Positions 1-5,309 of a DNA stretch of 6,475 bases are shown piece after piece (the stretch's first letter is position 1; the number at the start of each line of letters is the position of its first letter). The stretch lies in the NCBI GenBank assembly GCA_029779385.1, contig JAKPAQ010000362.1, forward strand, positions 1-6,475, in the 5' to 3' direction. The DNA comes from Actinomycetes bacterium (lineage in GTDB: Bacteria; Actinomycetota; Actinomycetes; Propionibacteriales; Nocardioidaceae). The notes under the pieces were generated by a model. That model worked only from the letters and a program-made list of their open reading frames with translations, was not told where the DNA came from and ran no database searches. Made by a program: the position numbers and the translations under genes.

Positions 1-47
1 CCGAGTTCGAAGTCCTCAAAGAAGTTGCCGGGGTTTGTCTTGCTCAT
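1..47 (-). CDS. MaoC family dehydratase, N-terminal fragment (cut by window edge)
   Basis: The minus strand has an ATG at 47-45 followed by an open frame to the window edge, reading MSKTNPGNFFEDFELG. This closely resembles the opening of actinobacterial MaoC-type (hot-dog fold) enoyl-CoA hydratases, which often begin with a G-N-F/Y-F-E-D-F segment. An AAAGGA Shine-Dalgarno sequence (complement of 52-57) lies 4 nt before the ATG and supports this start. Such hydratases add water to enoyl-CoA thioesters in the cytoplasm; in several actinobacteria a related one is encoded near an acyl-CoA dehydrogenase and a CitE-like lyase. The dehydrogenase upstream on the same strand fits that setting. Only 15 complete codons are visible, so catalytic residues and the exact subfamily cannot be checked. 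The family call rests on recognising the N-terminus. Confidence 0.72.
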   Translation of the reverse strand, partial: MSKTNPGNFFEDFEL

Positions 48-64
48 GGTTTCCTTTGTCCTAA

Positions 65-92
65 CAGCCGAATAGGGATGGAATTTCGGCTG
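65..92. repeat. perfect 8-bp inverted repeat between the stress-protein gene and maoC
   Basis: CAGCCGAA (65-72) and TTCGGCTG (85-92) are perfect inverted copies separated by 12 nt. The repeat fills most of the 49-bp gap between the stop of the 97-570 gene and the ATG of the MaoC gene, both on the minus strand. As RNA it would form an 8-bp stem. No T-run follows in the minus direction, so it is a poor intrinsic terminator. It could be an attenuator, a processing or stability element, or a protein-binding palindrome. Function is inference. Confidence 0.5.
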
Positions 93-96
93 GAAA

Positions 97-570
97 TTAG
101 TTACTGGTCGGCGGCTTCAACCCGGCGAGCAATTCTTGGCCCTTGGCGAGGTGCTTGTGCTCAACCAGGACCTCGAACTTGCTTGGCAGGACGGCCTTGA
201 CGCTGGAGAAGTCGCGTTCGCCCCGGCTGAAGAAGTAGCCGACCGCGGTGATTGCCACTCCCCAAACGATGCCCATGGCCACGCCGGTGGCGAGCGCGTT
301 TAGCCACTGGCCCTTCGCGGCGAAGATGCCCAACAACAGTCCGATCAACAGTCCGAACCAGGCGCCCGCGGCGATGCCACTGAGGATGACCCGGCCCCAA
401 GTCAGCCGGCCAGTAACGCGTTCGAGTTGCTTCAGGTCGGTGCCGACAATGAGCACGTCTTGAACTGGGAACTGCTCATCGGCGAGGTGGTCGACGGCCT
501 TCTGGGCGTCAGCGTAGGAGTCAAAAACCCCAAGCGATTGCGGGTAGTCGAGCGTAAAGATCTTGGCCAT
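97..570 (-). CDS. general stress protein 17M-like small membrane protein
   Basis: A 157-residue protein with three parts. Residues about 12-45 (GVFDSYADAQKAVDHLAD, then DVLIVGTDL) look like the N-terminal alpha/beta segment of the general stress protein 17M/YflT-like family. Two glycine-rich hydrophobic helices follow at about 61-84 and 91-114, giving a probable membrane hairpin. A short soluble C-terminus (FEVLVEHKHLAKGQELLAG, 132-150) resembles the closing strand and helix of the same domain. The molecular function of the family is not established. The ATG at 570 fits the family start, and a TAGGAT hexamer 6 nt upstream suggests a leaderless transcript; the AGGA inside it could instead act as a weak Shine-Dalgarno. 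I recall a similar protein (Rv1234) near the mrp/MgtE-N genes in M. tuberculosis, which matches this neighbourhood. It lies between the acyl-CoA dehydrogenase and MaoC genes, preceded by a terminator-like hairpin, so it is probably its own transcription unit. Confidence 0.78.
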   Translation of the reverse strand: MAKIFTLDYPQSLGVFDSYADAQKAVDHLADEQFPVQDVLIVGTDLKQLERVTGRLTWGRVILSGIAAGAWFGLLIGLLLGIFAAKGQWLNALATGVAMGIVWGVAITAVGYFFSRGERDFSSVKAVLPSKFEVLVEHKHLAKGQELLAGLKPPTSN

Positions 571-576
571 GACTCG

Positions 577-582
577 ATCCTA
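577..582 (-). promoter_or_regulatory. probable -10 box (TAGGAT) of the 97-570 gene, leaderless layout
   Basis: TAGGAT on the minus strand is followed by 6 nt (CGAGTC) and then the ATG at 570. A hexamer at this distance would place the transcription start on or next to the start codon, as in leaderless actinobacterial mRNAs. No convincing -35 box is visible. The overlapping AGGA could alternatively be a Shine-Dalgarno element. Confidence 0.5.
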
Positions 583-594
583 GGCCCGACGACG

Positions 595-629
595 AAACGG
601 CCCGCCCCCACCTAAGTAGGGACGGGCCG
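595..629 (-). terminator. GC-rich hairpin terminator downstream of the acyl-CoA dehydrogenase gene
   Basis: CGGCCCG (598-604) pairs perfectly with CGGGCCG (623-629). Inside the stem, CCC (606-608) can pair with GGG (619-621), or CCTA (611-614) with TAGG (617-620). Read on the minus strand, the hairpin starts 22 nt after the dehydrogenase stop codon and is followed by TTT then CGTCG, a short U-tract. This fits a GC-rich intrinsic terminator with a weak tail, as is common in actinobacteria. It would separate the dehydrogenase from the stress-protein gene. Confidence 0.62.
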
Positions 630-651
630 CCGCACGCGAATTACTATCGCC

Positions 652-1845
652 TCAGAGCTTGTAATCCTTGAGCAGGTTGCGCCCGATGATCATCTTTTGG
701 ATGTCGCTGGTGCCTTCGCCAATGAGCATGAACGCGGTCTCGCGGTAGATCCGCTCGATTTCATACTCCTTGGAGTAGCCGTAGCCGCCGTGGATTCTGA
801 ACGAATCTTCGACGACCTCGTTGGCGTTCTCGGAGGCAACCATCTTGGCCATGCCGGCCTCGACGTCCATCCGCTCGCCCGAATCCTTCAGGCGAGCCGC
901 GCGCACCATCATGTTGTGCGAAACCTCGACCTTGGTGCCCATGTCAGCCAAGCGGAACAACACGGCCTGGTGGTCGGCGATCTGCTTACCGAAAGTCTTT
1001 CGCTGTTGGGCGTAAGCGATCGCGAGTTCGAAGGCACGAATCTGTAGGCCACATGCGCGGGCGGCGACGTTCACGCGACCAACTTCGACGCCGTCCATCA
1101 TCTGGAAGAAGCCCTTGCCGGGAGTGCCGCCAAGAATCTGGTCGGCGCCGATCTTGTGGTCTTCCAAGATGAGTTCGGTCGTCTCGACGCCCTTGTAACC
1201 CATCTTGTCGATCTTGCCCGGAACGGTCACGCCCTGAGCAGTCTCGCCGAAGCCGGCTTCCTTCTCGACCAAGAAGGTGGTCATGTTCTTGTAAACCGAT
1301 TCGGCACCTTCGTCGGTCTTGCACAACAGTGCAACCAAGGTGGAGGTGGCGCCGTTGGTCAGCCACATCTTCTGGCCGGTGATCGAGTAGGAGCCGTCGT
1401 CAAGCTTGGTGCCCTTGGTGCTGACCGCGGAGACATCCGAGCCGAGGCCCGGCTCCGACATGCTGAACGCACCGCGCACCTCGCCGGTAGCCATTCGCGG
1501 CAGGTATTTGGCCTTCTGCTCTTCGGTGCCGTGCTGCATCAGCAAGTAAGCGACGATGAAGTGCGTGTTGATGACGCCCGAGACGCTCATCCAGCCGCGG
1601 GCGATCTCCTCGACGACCAGCGCGTAGGTCAGCAGCGACTCGCCGAGTCCGCCGAACTCTTCGGGGATCGTCAGACCGAAAACGCCCAACTCTTTGAGTC
1701 CTTCGATGATCTCGGTCGGGTACTCATCGGCGTGCTCGAGTTCTTGGGCGACCGGAATGATCTTCTCGTTGACAATGGTCGTGATCGTCTTGAGGATCTC
1801 GGACTGGATGTCAGTTAGACCCTCAGTCGTGGCCAGACGTCCCAT
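652..1845 (-). CDS. acyl-CoA dehydrogenase family protein (FAD flavoenzyme)
   Basis: A 397-residue protein, the usual length for short/medium-chain acyl-CoA dehydrogenases, which desaturate acyl-CoA at alpha-beta in the cytoplasm and pass electrons to electron-transferring flavoprotein. The order is as expected: N-terminal helices (about 10-125), the beta-domain with the FAD signature MSEPGLGSD (129-137) and W161-T163, and a C-terminal helical domain with QRKTFGKQI (281-289) and HGGYGYSKEYEIER (352-365). GEGTSDIQ (376-383) carries the likely catalytic base Glu377, so an isovaleryl-CoA dehydrogenase, which has its base elsewhere, is less likely. The usual Gln before the HGGYG motif is Arg350, and the usual Pro in the E-Y-x-V-E-R region is Glu362. 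The start is the ATG at 1845: it follows an excellent AAGGAG Shine-Dalgarno by 7 nt. The frame is open a further 130 codons upstream, but that stretch lacks family similarity and lies antisense to the next gene. The substrate is not readable; the MaoC gene nearby suggests a branched or dicarboxylic acyl-CoA route. Confidence 0.93.
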   Translation of the reverse strand: MGRLATTEGLTDIQSEILKTITTIVNEKIIPVAQELEHADEYPTEIIEGLKELGVFGLTIPEEFGGLGESLLTYALVVEEIARGWMSVSGVINTHFIVAYLLMQHGTEEQKAKYLPRMATGEVRGAFSMSEPGLGSDVSAVSTKGTKLDDGSYSITGQKMWLTNGATSTLVALLCKTDEGAESVYKNMTTFLVEKEAGFGETAQGVTVPGKIDKMGYKGVETTELILEDHKIGADQILGGTPGKGFFQMMDGVEVGRVNVAARACGLQIRAFELAIAYAQQRKTFGKQIADHQAVLFRLADMGTKVEVSHNMMVRAARLKDSGERMDVEAGMAKMVASENANEVVEDSFRIHGGYGYSKEYEIERIYRETAFMLIGEGTSDIQKMIIGRNLLKDYKL

Positions 1846-1852
1846 ATTTGTA

Positions 1853-1858
1853 CTCCTT
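1853..1858 (-). promoter_or_regulatory. strong Shine-Dalgarno that fixes the acyl-CoA dehydrogenase start
   Basis: The minus strand reads AAGGAG here, with 7 nt (TACAAAT) before the ATG at 1845. The close match to the anti-Shine-Dalgarno sequence and the good spacing decide in favour of this ATG over upstream codons in the same open frame. Confidence 0.85.
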
Positions 1859-1882
1859 GAAAAATGGGTGGGAATCGCACTG

Positions 1883-1888
1883 AGCCTA
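1883..1888 (-). promoter_or_regulatory. candidate -10 box (TAGGCT) of the acyl-CoA dehydrogenase gene
   Basis: TAGGCT on the minus strand would start transcription near 1876, giving a leader of about 31 nt that contains the strong Shine-Dalgarno at 1858-1853. It matches the TAnnnT actinobacterial -10 pattern, and the same TAGGCT occurs before the methyltransferase gene. A -35 box at the expected distance is not recognisable. Confidence 0.45.
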
Positions 1889-1998
1889 CCGGGGTGACCT
1901 GCGCGGCGACGGGCCGAGGTGGCCAGATCGGTTTCGACTGCGCTCACAGCCGCAAAGCAAAGTCGCCTGCCTTGAACGGTTCGCGCCGTCTTGGCCGG

Positions 1999-2004
1999 TA
2001 ACCT
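1999..2004 (+). promoter_or_regulatory. probable -10 box (TAACCT) of the MgtE-N/CBS gene, leaderless layout
   Basis: TAACCT is followed by 7 nt (CAGCACT) and then GTG at 2012, placing transcription start at or beside the start codon. There is no Shine-Dalgarno before the GTG, which is consistent with leaderless translation. A TTGAAC at 1972-1977 sits 21 nt upstream, too far for a normal -35 box. The hexamer lies inside the longer frame that begins at TTG 1991, arguing for the shorter protein. Confidence 0.5.
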
Positions 2005-2011
2005 CAGCACT

Positions 2012-3244
2012 GTGACCAATGCGCCGAACCGGATCTTCGTGTCCCGCATCGTCGGCCAAGCAGTATTCGACCCGGCTGGCGACCAGGTGGGCAAACTTCG
2101 CGATGTCGTCGTTGCAGTCCGCACCAGTTCGCAACGTCCACGAGTGCTCGGTTTGGTGGTTGAAGTTCTGGGACGGCGGCGAGTCTTCTTGCCGATCACC
2201 CGGGTAATCTCGATGGATTCGGGCCAGATCATCACGACCGGCGTACTGAACCTGCGTCGCTTTCAACAGCGATCAACCGAAACACTGGTCGTCCACGAAC
2301 TTTTTGACCGCCAGGTCGTCCTCGACGATGACGTGAAGGCCAGCGTCTATGACTTAGCGATCGAGCAAGACCCGCGTCGCGATTGGTACATCTCGACCGT
2401 CGCTACCGCCGAACACACCAAACGGTTCGGCCGAGTCGGCGCCAGTCATGTGGTTGCCTGGGACGAGGTTCGTGGTCTGGCCAGCGATGCCAGCGCCCAG
2501 GGCGCCACGCACCTGCTGGCAACGATGGACGAAATGCGACCGGCCGACTTAGCCAATGCCTTGCGCGACTTAGCACCGAAACGACGAATGGAGATCGTCG
2601 CCGCTCTTGGTGATGAGCGTCTAGCCGATGTGCTCGAGGAATTGCCCGAGCGGTTCCAAGTCGAAATCCTCGGCGTGCTCGACCCCGAACGCGGCGCGGA
2701 CGTCTTGGAGGAGATGAACCCCGACGACGCGGCCGACCTGTTGGGCGAATTGCCGGCCCAGACGGCCGAAGAACTACTAGAACTCATGGAGCCCGAAGAA
2801 GCCGAGGATGTGCGCCGACTGCTCAGCTATGAGGAGCGCACCGCCGGCGGCATGATGACCACCGAACCCGTCATCGTTGGCGCCGACGCCACCATCGCAG
2901 AGGCCTTGGCGATGATCCGCGAACCCGAGCTAAGCCCGGCACTCGCTTCGACGGTTTACGTCTGCCGGACGCCGTTGGAGACTCCTACTGGTCGCTTCTT
3001 GGGTATCGCGCACTTTCAAGCGCTACTGCGTGAGCCGCCGTCGACTCTGGTTAGCCAGATCGTCGACAACGACATTGACTGGCCCAGGCCGACCGCCAGT
3101 CTTGCCGAAGTCGCCGGACTGTTGGCCGCCTACAATCTCGTGGCGCTGCCGGTAGTTGACGAGAATCAGCACCTGCTCGGTTCGGTGACGATTGACGATG
3201 TGCTCGACCATCTACTTCCCGAAGGGTGGCGCGAGAATGGCTGA
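2012..3244 (+). CDS. MgtE N-domain / CBS-pair protein with PRC-barrel-like N-terminus, lacking the transport domain
   Basis: With the GTG at 2012 the protein has 410 residues. Residues about 8-80 (RIFVSRIVGQAVFDPAGDQVG...RRVFLPITRV) look like a PRC-barrel fold, and 92-155 (LFDRQVVLDDDVKASVYDLAI...) may be a second copy. Residues about 170-275 are the helical repeats typical of the MgtE N-domain (LEELPERFQVEIL, LEEMNPDDAADLLGELP, LELMEPEEAEDVRRLL), leading into SYEERTAGGMMTTEPV and a CBS pair (about 278-405). In true MgtE, a magnesium channel, these cytoplasmic parts gate a five-helix membrane domain. Here that domain is absent and no membrane segment is visible. The protein is therefore probably a cytosolic sensor or partner, perhaps responding to Mg2+ or a nucleotide; this is inference. 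It resembles what I recall of M. tuberculosis Rv1232c. The DUF1003 gene overlaps its 3' end by 8 bp. The alternative TTG start at 1991 would add seven residues with no family support. Confidence 0.87.
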   Translation: MTNAPNRIFVSRIVGQAVFDPAGDQVGKLRDVVVAVRTSSQRPRVLGLVVEVLGRRRVFLPITRVISMDSGQIITTGVLNLRRFQQRSTETLVVHELFDRQVVLDDDVKASVYDLAIEQDPRRDWYISTVATAEHTKRFGRVGASHVVAWDEVRGLASDASAQGATHLLATMDEMRPADLANALRDLAPKRRMEIVAALGDERLADVLEELPERFQVEILGVLDPERGADVLEEMNPDDAADLLGELPAQTAEELLELMEPEEAEDVRRLLSYEERTAGGMMTTEPVIVGADATIAEALAMIREPELSPALASTVYVCRTPLETPTGRFLGIAHFQALLREPPSTLVSQIVDNDIDWPRPTASLAEVAGLLAAYNLVALPVVDENQHLLGSVTIDDVLDHLLPEGWRENG

Positions 3245-3764
3245 CCGCGAACGCCTCGACCAGCCCCGTCAACTTCGCCGCCGCCTCGGCCGCGGCTGGT
3301 CCACTAGACGCGAACTAGACCCAGAAGCTTTCGGCAAATTCGCTGAGGGTGCCGCGAGGTTCCTTGGCACGGCACGCTTCATCGCCTGGATGACGGTTTT
3401 TATCGCGGTTTGGCTGCTGTGGAACATGCCGCTGGGACCAGAACGGCCGCGCTGGGACGCCTACCCGTTCATCTTCCTTACGCTGATCTTGTCGCTGCAG
3501 GCGTCTTATGCGGCCCCACTGATTCTGTTGGCGCAAAACCGCCAAGAGGCCCGAGACCGGATCGCTGCCGAACAGGACCGCGACGCCGCCGCTAGGTCAC
3601 ATGCCGACATGGAGTTCCTAGCGCGCGAGGTAGCCAGCTTGCGAATCGGCTTGGGCGAGGTCGCCACGCGCGACTTCTTGCGCAGCGAACTGCGTGGTTT
3701 CTTGGCCGAGTTGGAAAAATCAGAGCCCGAAGAGTCGCCTGCCAAGGACGATTTGGCCAACTGA
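3237..3764 (+). CDS. DUF1003 family membrane protein
   Basis: A 175-residue protein with the DUF1003 hallmark WDAYPFIFLTLILSLQASY (73-91) running into APLILLAQNRQEARDR (93-108). Two membrane helices are visible at about 45-63 and 77-98. The first 30 residues are basic and arginine-rich, and the C-terminal 75 residues are charged and probably helical (AEQDRDAAARSHADMEFLAREV...LRSELRGFLAELEK), possibly a coiled coil facing the cytoplasm. The function of the family is unknown. The ATG at 3237 is chosen because it lies 10 nt after GAAGGG and begins a sensible N-terminus (MADRERLDQ); the frame runs 15 codons further upstream, inside the previous gene. The 8-bp overlap with the MgtE-N/CBS gene (ATGGCTGA) implies translational coupling. 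I recall the same pairing in mycobacteria (Rv1232c-Rv1231c). The two products may form a complex, which would give the soluble MgtE-N/CBS protein a membrane partner; this is inference. Confidence 0.88.
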   Translation: MADRERLDQPRQLRRRLGRGWSTRRELDPEAFGKFAEGAARFLGTARFIAWMTVFIAVWLLWNMPLGPERPRWDAYPFIFLTLILSLQASYAAPLILLAQNRQEARDRIAAEQDRDAAARSHADMEFLAREVASLRIGLGEVATRDFLRSELRGFLAELEKSEPEESPAKDDLAN

Positions 3765-3794
3765 GGGCGCGAACTGTCGTTCTTGGCCTAGACG

Positions 3795-3800
3795 TAGACT
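3795..3800 (+). promoter_or_regulatory. probable -10 box (TAGACT) of mrp, leaderless layout
   Basis: TAGACT is followed by 7 nt (GGGCAGC) and the mrp ATG at 3808. It lies in the 43-bp gap after the DUF1003 gene. There is no good Shine-Dalgarno before this ATG. A clear -35 box is not seen. Read-through from the upstream pair remains possible as well. Confidence 0.5.
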
Positions 3801-3807
3801 GGGCAGC

Positions 3808-4968
3808 ATGTCTGCGCCCACCACCGAGCAAATTACTGAGGCCCTCGCGAAGGTCAATGACCCCGAGATCAAACGGCCGATCACCGAACTCGGCATGGTC
3901 GAGAAAGTCACCATCGAGGAAACCGAAATTGTGGTGCGGTTGCTGCTGACCGTTGCCGGCTGTCCCCTCAAGGACACTCTCACCCGCGACATCACTGCCG
4001 CGGTGGGCGAAGTTGCCCCGACGTACACCGTTCGGGTCGATATGGGCGTAATGACCGACGAACAGCGAAAAGAAATGCAGGCGCAACTGCGCGGCGGTCG
4101 CGCCGAACGTGAGATTCCGTTCGCCCAACCCGGTTCCCTCACCAAGGTTTACGCAATCGCCTCCGGCAAGGGCGGCGTTGGCAAGTCGTCGGTGACGGTG
4201 AACCTCGCGGTGGCGATGGCCCGCAGCGGACTGAAGGTCGGCGTCGTCGACGCGGACATTTATGGCCACTCAATCCCCGACATGCTCGGCGTTGGCGACG
4301 AACGCCCCACCCAGGTCGAGGACATGATCATGCCGGTGCCGGCGGTCATCGACGCCGACAACGACATCAGCCTGAAGGTAATCAGCATCGGCATGCTCAA
4401 GCCGCGCAAGGACCAGGTGGTCGCTTGGCGCGGCCCGATGCTCGACCGGGCCCTAGTTCAAATGCTCGCCGACGTTTTCTGGGGCGACCTCGATGCGCTG
4501 TTCCTAGACCTTCCGCCGGGCACCGGCGATATGGCGATCAGCTTCGGTCAGCACCTGCCGAACGCCGAAGTAATCGTCGTCACGACCCCGCAGCAGGCGG
4601 CCGCCCAGGTAGCAGAGCGGGCCGGCACGATGGCCTCGATGATGCATCAGCGGGTGGTCGGCGTAGTCGAGAACATGTCTTGGTTGCAGTTGCCGACCGG
4701 CGAAAAAATGGAAGTGTTCGGCAGCGGCGGCGCCGAACAGGTCGCCGGCACGCTCAGCGCTCGCCTCGGCTACGAGGTGAAGGTGCTGGGCCAGATCCCG
4801 CTGGAGGAGAAGCTCCGCGAGGGCGGCGACAGCGGCCTGCCGATCGTTGCGGCGGCCCCCGAAGCAGCTTCCGCAAAGGTGCTTCAGCAGATTTCTGATG
4901 AGCTAAGTGGCCGAACCCGGGGCCTGGCGGGCATGCAATTGGGCCTGTCGCCGGCCGGTCGACTGTAG
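3808..4968 (+). CDS. mrp: Mrp/NBP35-type P-loop ATPase, iron-sulfur cluster carrier
   Basis: A 386-residue protein with an N-terminal MIP18/DUF59 domain (about 6-78, with NDPEIKRPITELGMV and the conserved Cys52 in AGCPLK) fused to a SIMIBI-class ParA-like ATPase. The ATPase shows the deviant Walker A GKGGVGKSS (120-128), VVDADIYG (147-154), WRGPML (207-212), LDLPPGTGD (233-241) and VVENMSWL (286-293). Family members bind and transfer Fe-S clusters to apo-proteins in the cytoplasm. The C-terminal CxxC that holds the bridging cluster in many Mrp proteins is missing: the stretch after VENMSW reads LQLPTGEKMEVFG, with no cysteine. From memory the mycobacterial Mrp is alike there, so this is probably a lineage trait. 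The tail RGLAGMQLGLSP also resembles mycobacterial Mrp. The ATG at 3808 is chosen because it opens the family N-terminus; the 38 upstream codons overlap DUF1003. The stop lies 9 bp before tatB. Confidence 0.95.
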   Translation: MSAPTTEQITEALAKVNDPEIKRPITELGMVEKVTIEETEIVVRLLLTVAGCPLKDTLTRDITAAVGEVAPTYTVRVDMGVMTDEQRKEMQAQLRGGRAEREIPFAQPGSLTKVYAIASGKGGVGKSSVTVNLAVAMARSGLKVGVVDADIYGHSIPDMLGVGDERPTQVEDMIMPVPAVIDADNDISLKVISIGMLKPRKDQVVAWRGPMLDRALVQMLADVFWGDLDALFLDLPPGTGDMAISFGQHLPNAEVIVVTTPQQAAAQVAERAGTMASMMHQRVVGVVENMSWLQLPTGEKMEVFGSGGAEQVAGTLSARLGYEVKVLGQIPLEEKLREGGDSGLPIVAAAPEAASAKVLQQISDELSGRTRGLAGMQLGLSPAGRL

Positions 4969-4971
4969 GAT
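4966..4971 (+). promoter_or_regulatory. probable -10 box (TAGGAT) of tatB, containing the mrp stop codon
   Basis: TAGGAT is followed by 6 nt (CCCACC) and the GTG start of tatB at 4978, again a leaderless spacing. Its first three bases are the TAG stop codon of mrp. The embedded AGGA could also act as a Shine-Dalgarno 7 nt before the GTG if tatB is co-transcribed with mrp, so both modes of expression are possible. Confidence 0.5.
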
Positions 4972-4977
4972 CCCACC

Positions 4978-5289
4978 GTGGGTTTGGGCTGGATGGAGAT
5001 CGGCACGATCATGGTCGTGGCGATGGTTGTGTTCGGCCCAGAGCGACTGCCGGCACTTGCCAAACAGGCCGCACAGTTCGTCAAAATGCTGCGTCAGATG
5101 GCCCAGAATGCGAAGGCCGAACTCGCTTCAGAGTTGGGCGATGACTTCAAAGACGTGAGCTTGCGCGATCTTGATCCGCGAGTCGCGATTCGTGACGCGA
5201 TGCTTGCTGAGCCACCACCAGCCCAACCGCCGACTAGGCGAGTTCTTGGCCCGAACGAGCAGCCACCGTTCGACTCCGAGGCAACCTGA
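4978..5289 (+). CDS. tatB: Sec-independent protein translocase subunit TatB
   Basis: A 103-residue protein with the TatA/B architecture: a short N-terminus, one membrane helix (about 6-19, MEIGTIMVVAMVVF), the hinge motif FGPERLP (19-25), an amphipathic helix (about 26-52) and a polar, proline-rich tail. TatB partners TatC in recognising twin-arginine signal peptides of folded export substrates at the cytoplasmic membrane. Glu7 near the start of the helix and the GPERLP hinge favour TatB over TatA, as does its place beside sigE and mrp. It is shorter than the mycobacterial protein as I recall it (about 130 residues), with the difference in the tail. The GTG at 4978 gives a normal N-terminus; the ATG at 4993 would clip the segment before the helix. 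No tatA or tatC gene lies in the window. It runs toward sigE, 20 bp away, unlike the co-directional sigE-rseA-htrA-tatB order of mycobacteria. Confidence 0.9.
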   Translation: MGLGWMEIGTIMVVAMVVFGPERLPALAKQAAQFVKMLRQMAQNAKAELASELGDDFKDVSLRDLDPRVAIRDAMLAEPPPAQPPTRRVLGPNEQPPFDSEAT

Positions 5290-5309
5290 GCGGTTGAACT
5301 GCTAATCGG

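Noticed and set aside
1156..1818. 220-codon open frame on the plus strand opposite the acyl-CoA dehydrogenase
   Set aside because: It is the antisense shadow of a well-conserved gene: no start signal, and Leu/Asp/Val/Gly-rich composition typical of reverse-strand reading in GC-rich DNA.
1972..1977. TTGAAC as a -35 box for the MgtE-N/CBS promoter
   Set aside because: The spacing to the TAACCT hexamer is 21 nt, well outside the usual 16-18.
1846..2235. 130-codon upstream extension of the acyl-CoA dehydrogenase frame on the minus strand
   Set aside because: The extension is low-complexity and Arg/Thr-rich with no family similarity, lies antisense to the MgtE-N/CBS gene, and the internal ATG at 1845 has a near-perfect Shine-Dalgarno.
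3592..4269. 225-codon minus-strand frame spanning the DUF1003 end and mrp start
   Set aside because: It crosses two genuine plus-strand genes and their intergenic gap, and shows no recognisable domain.
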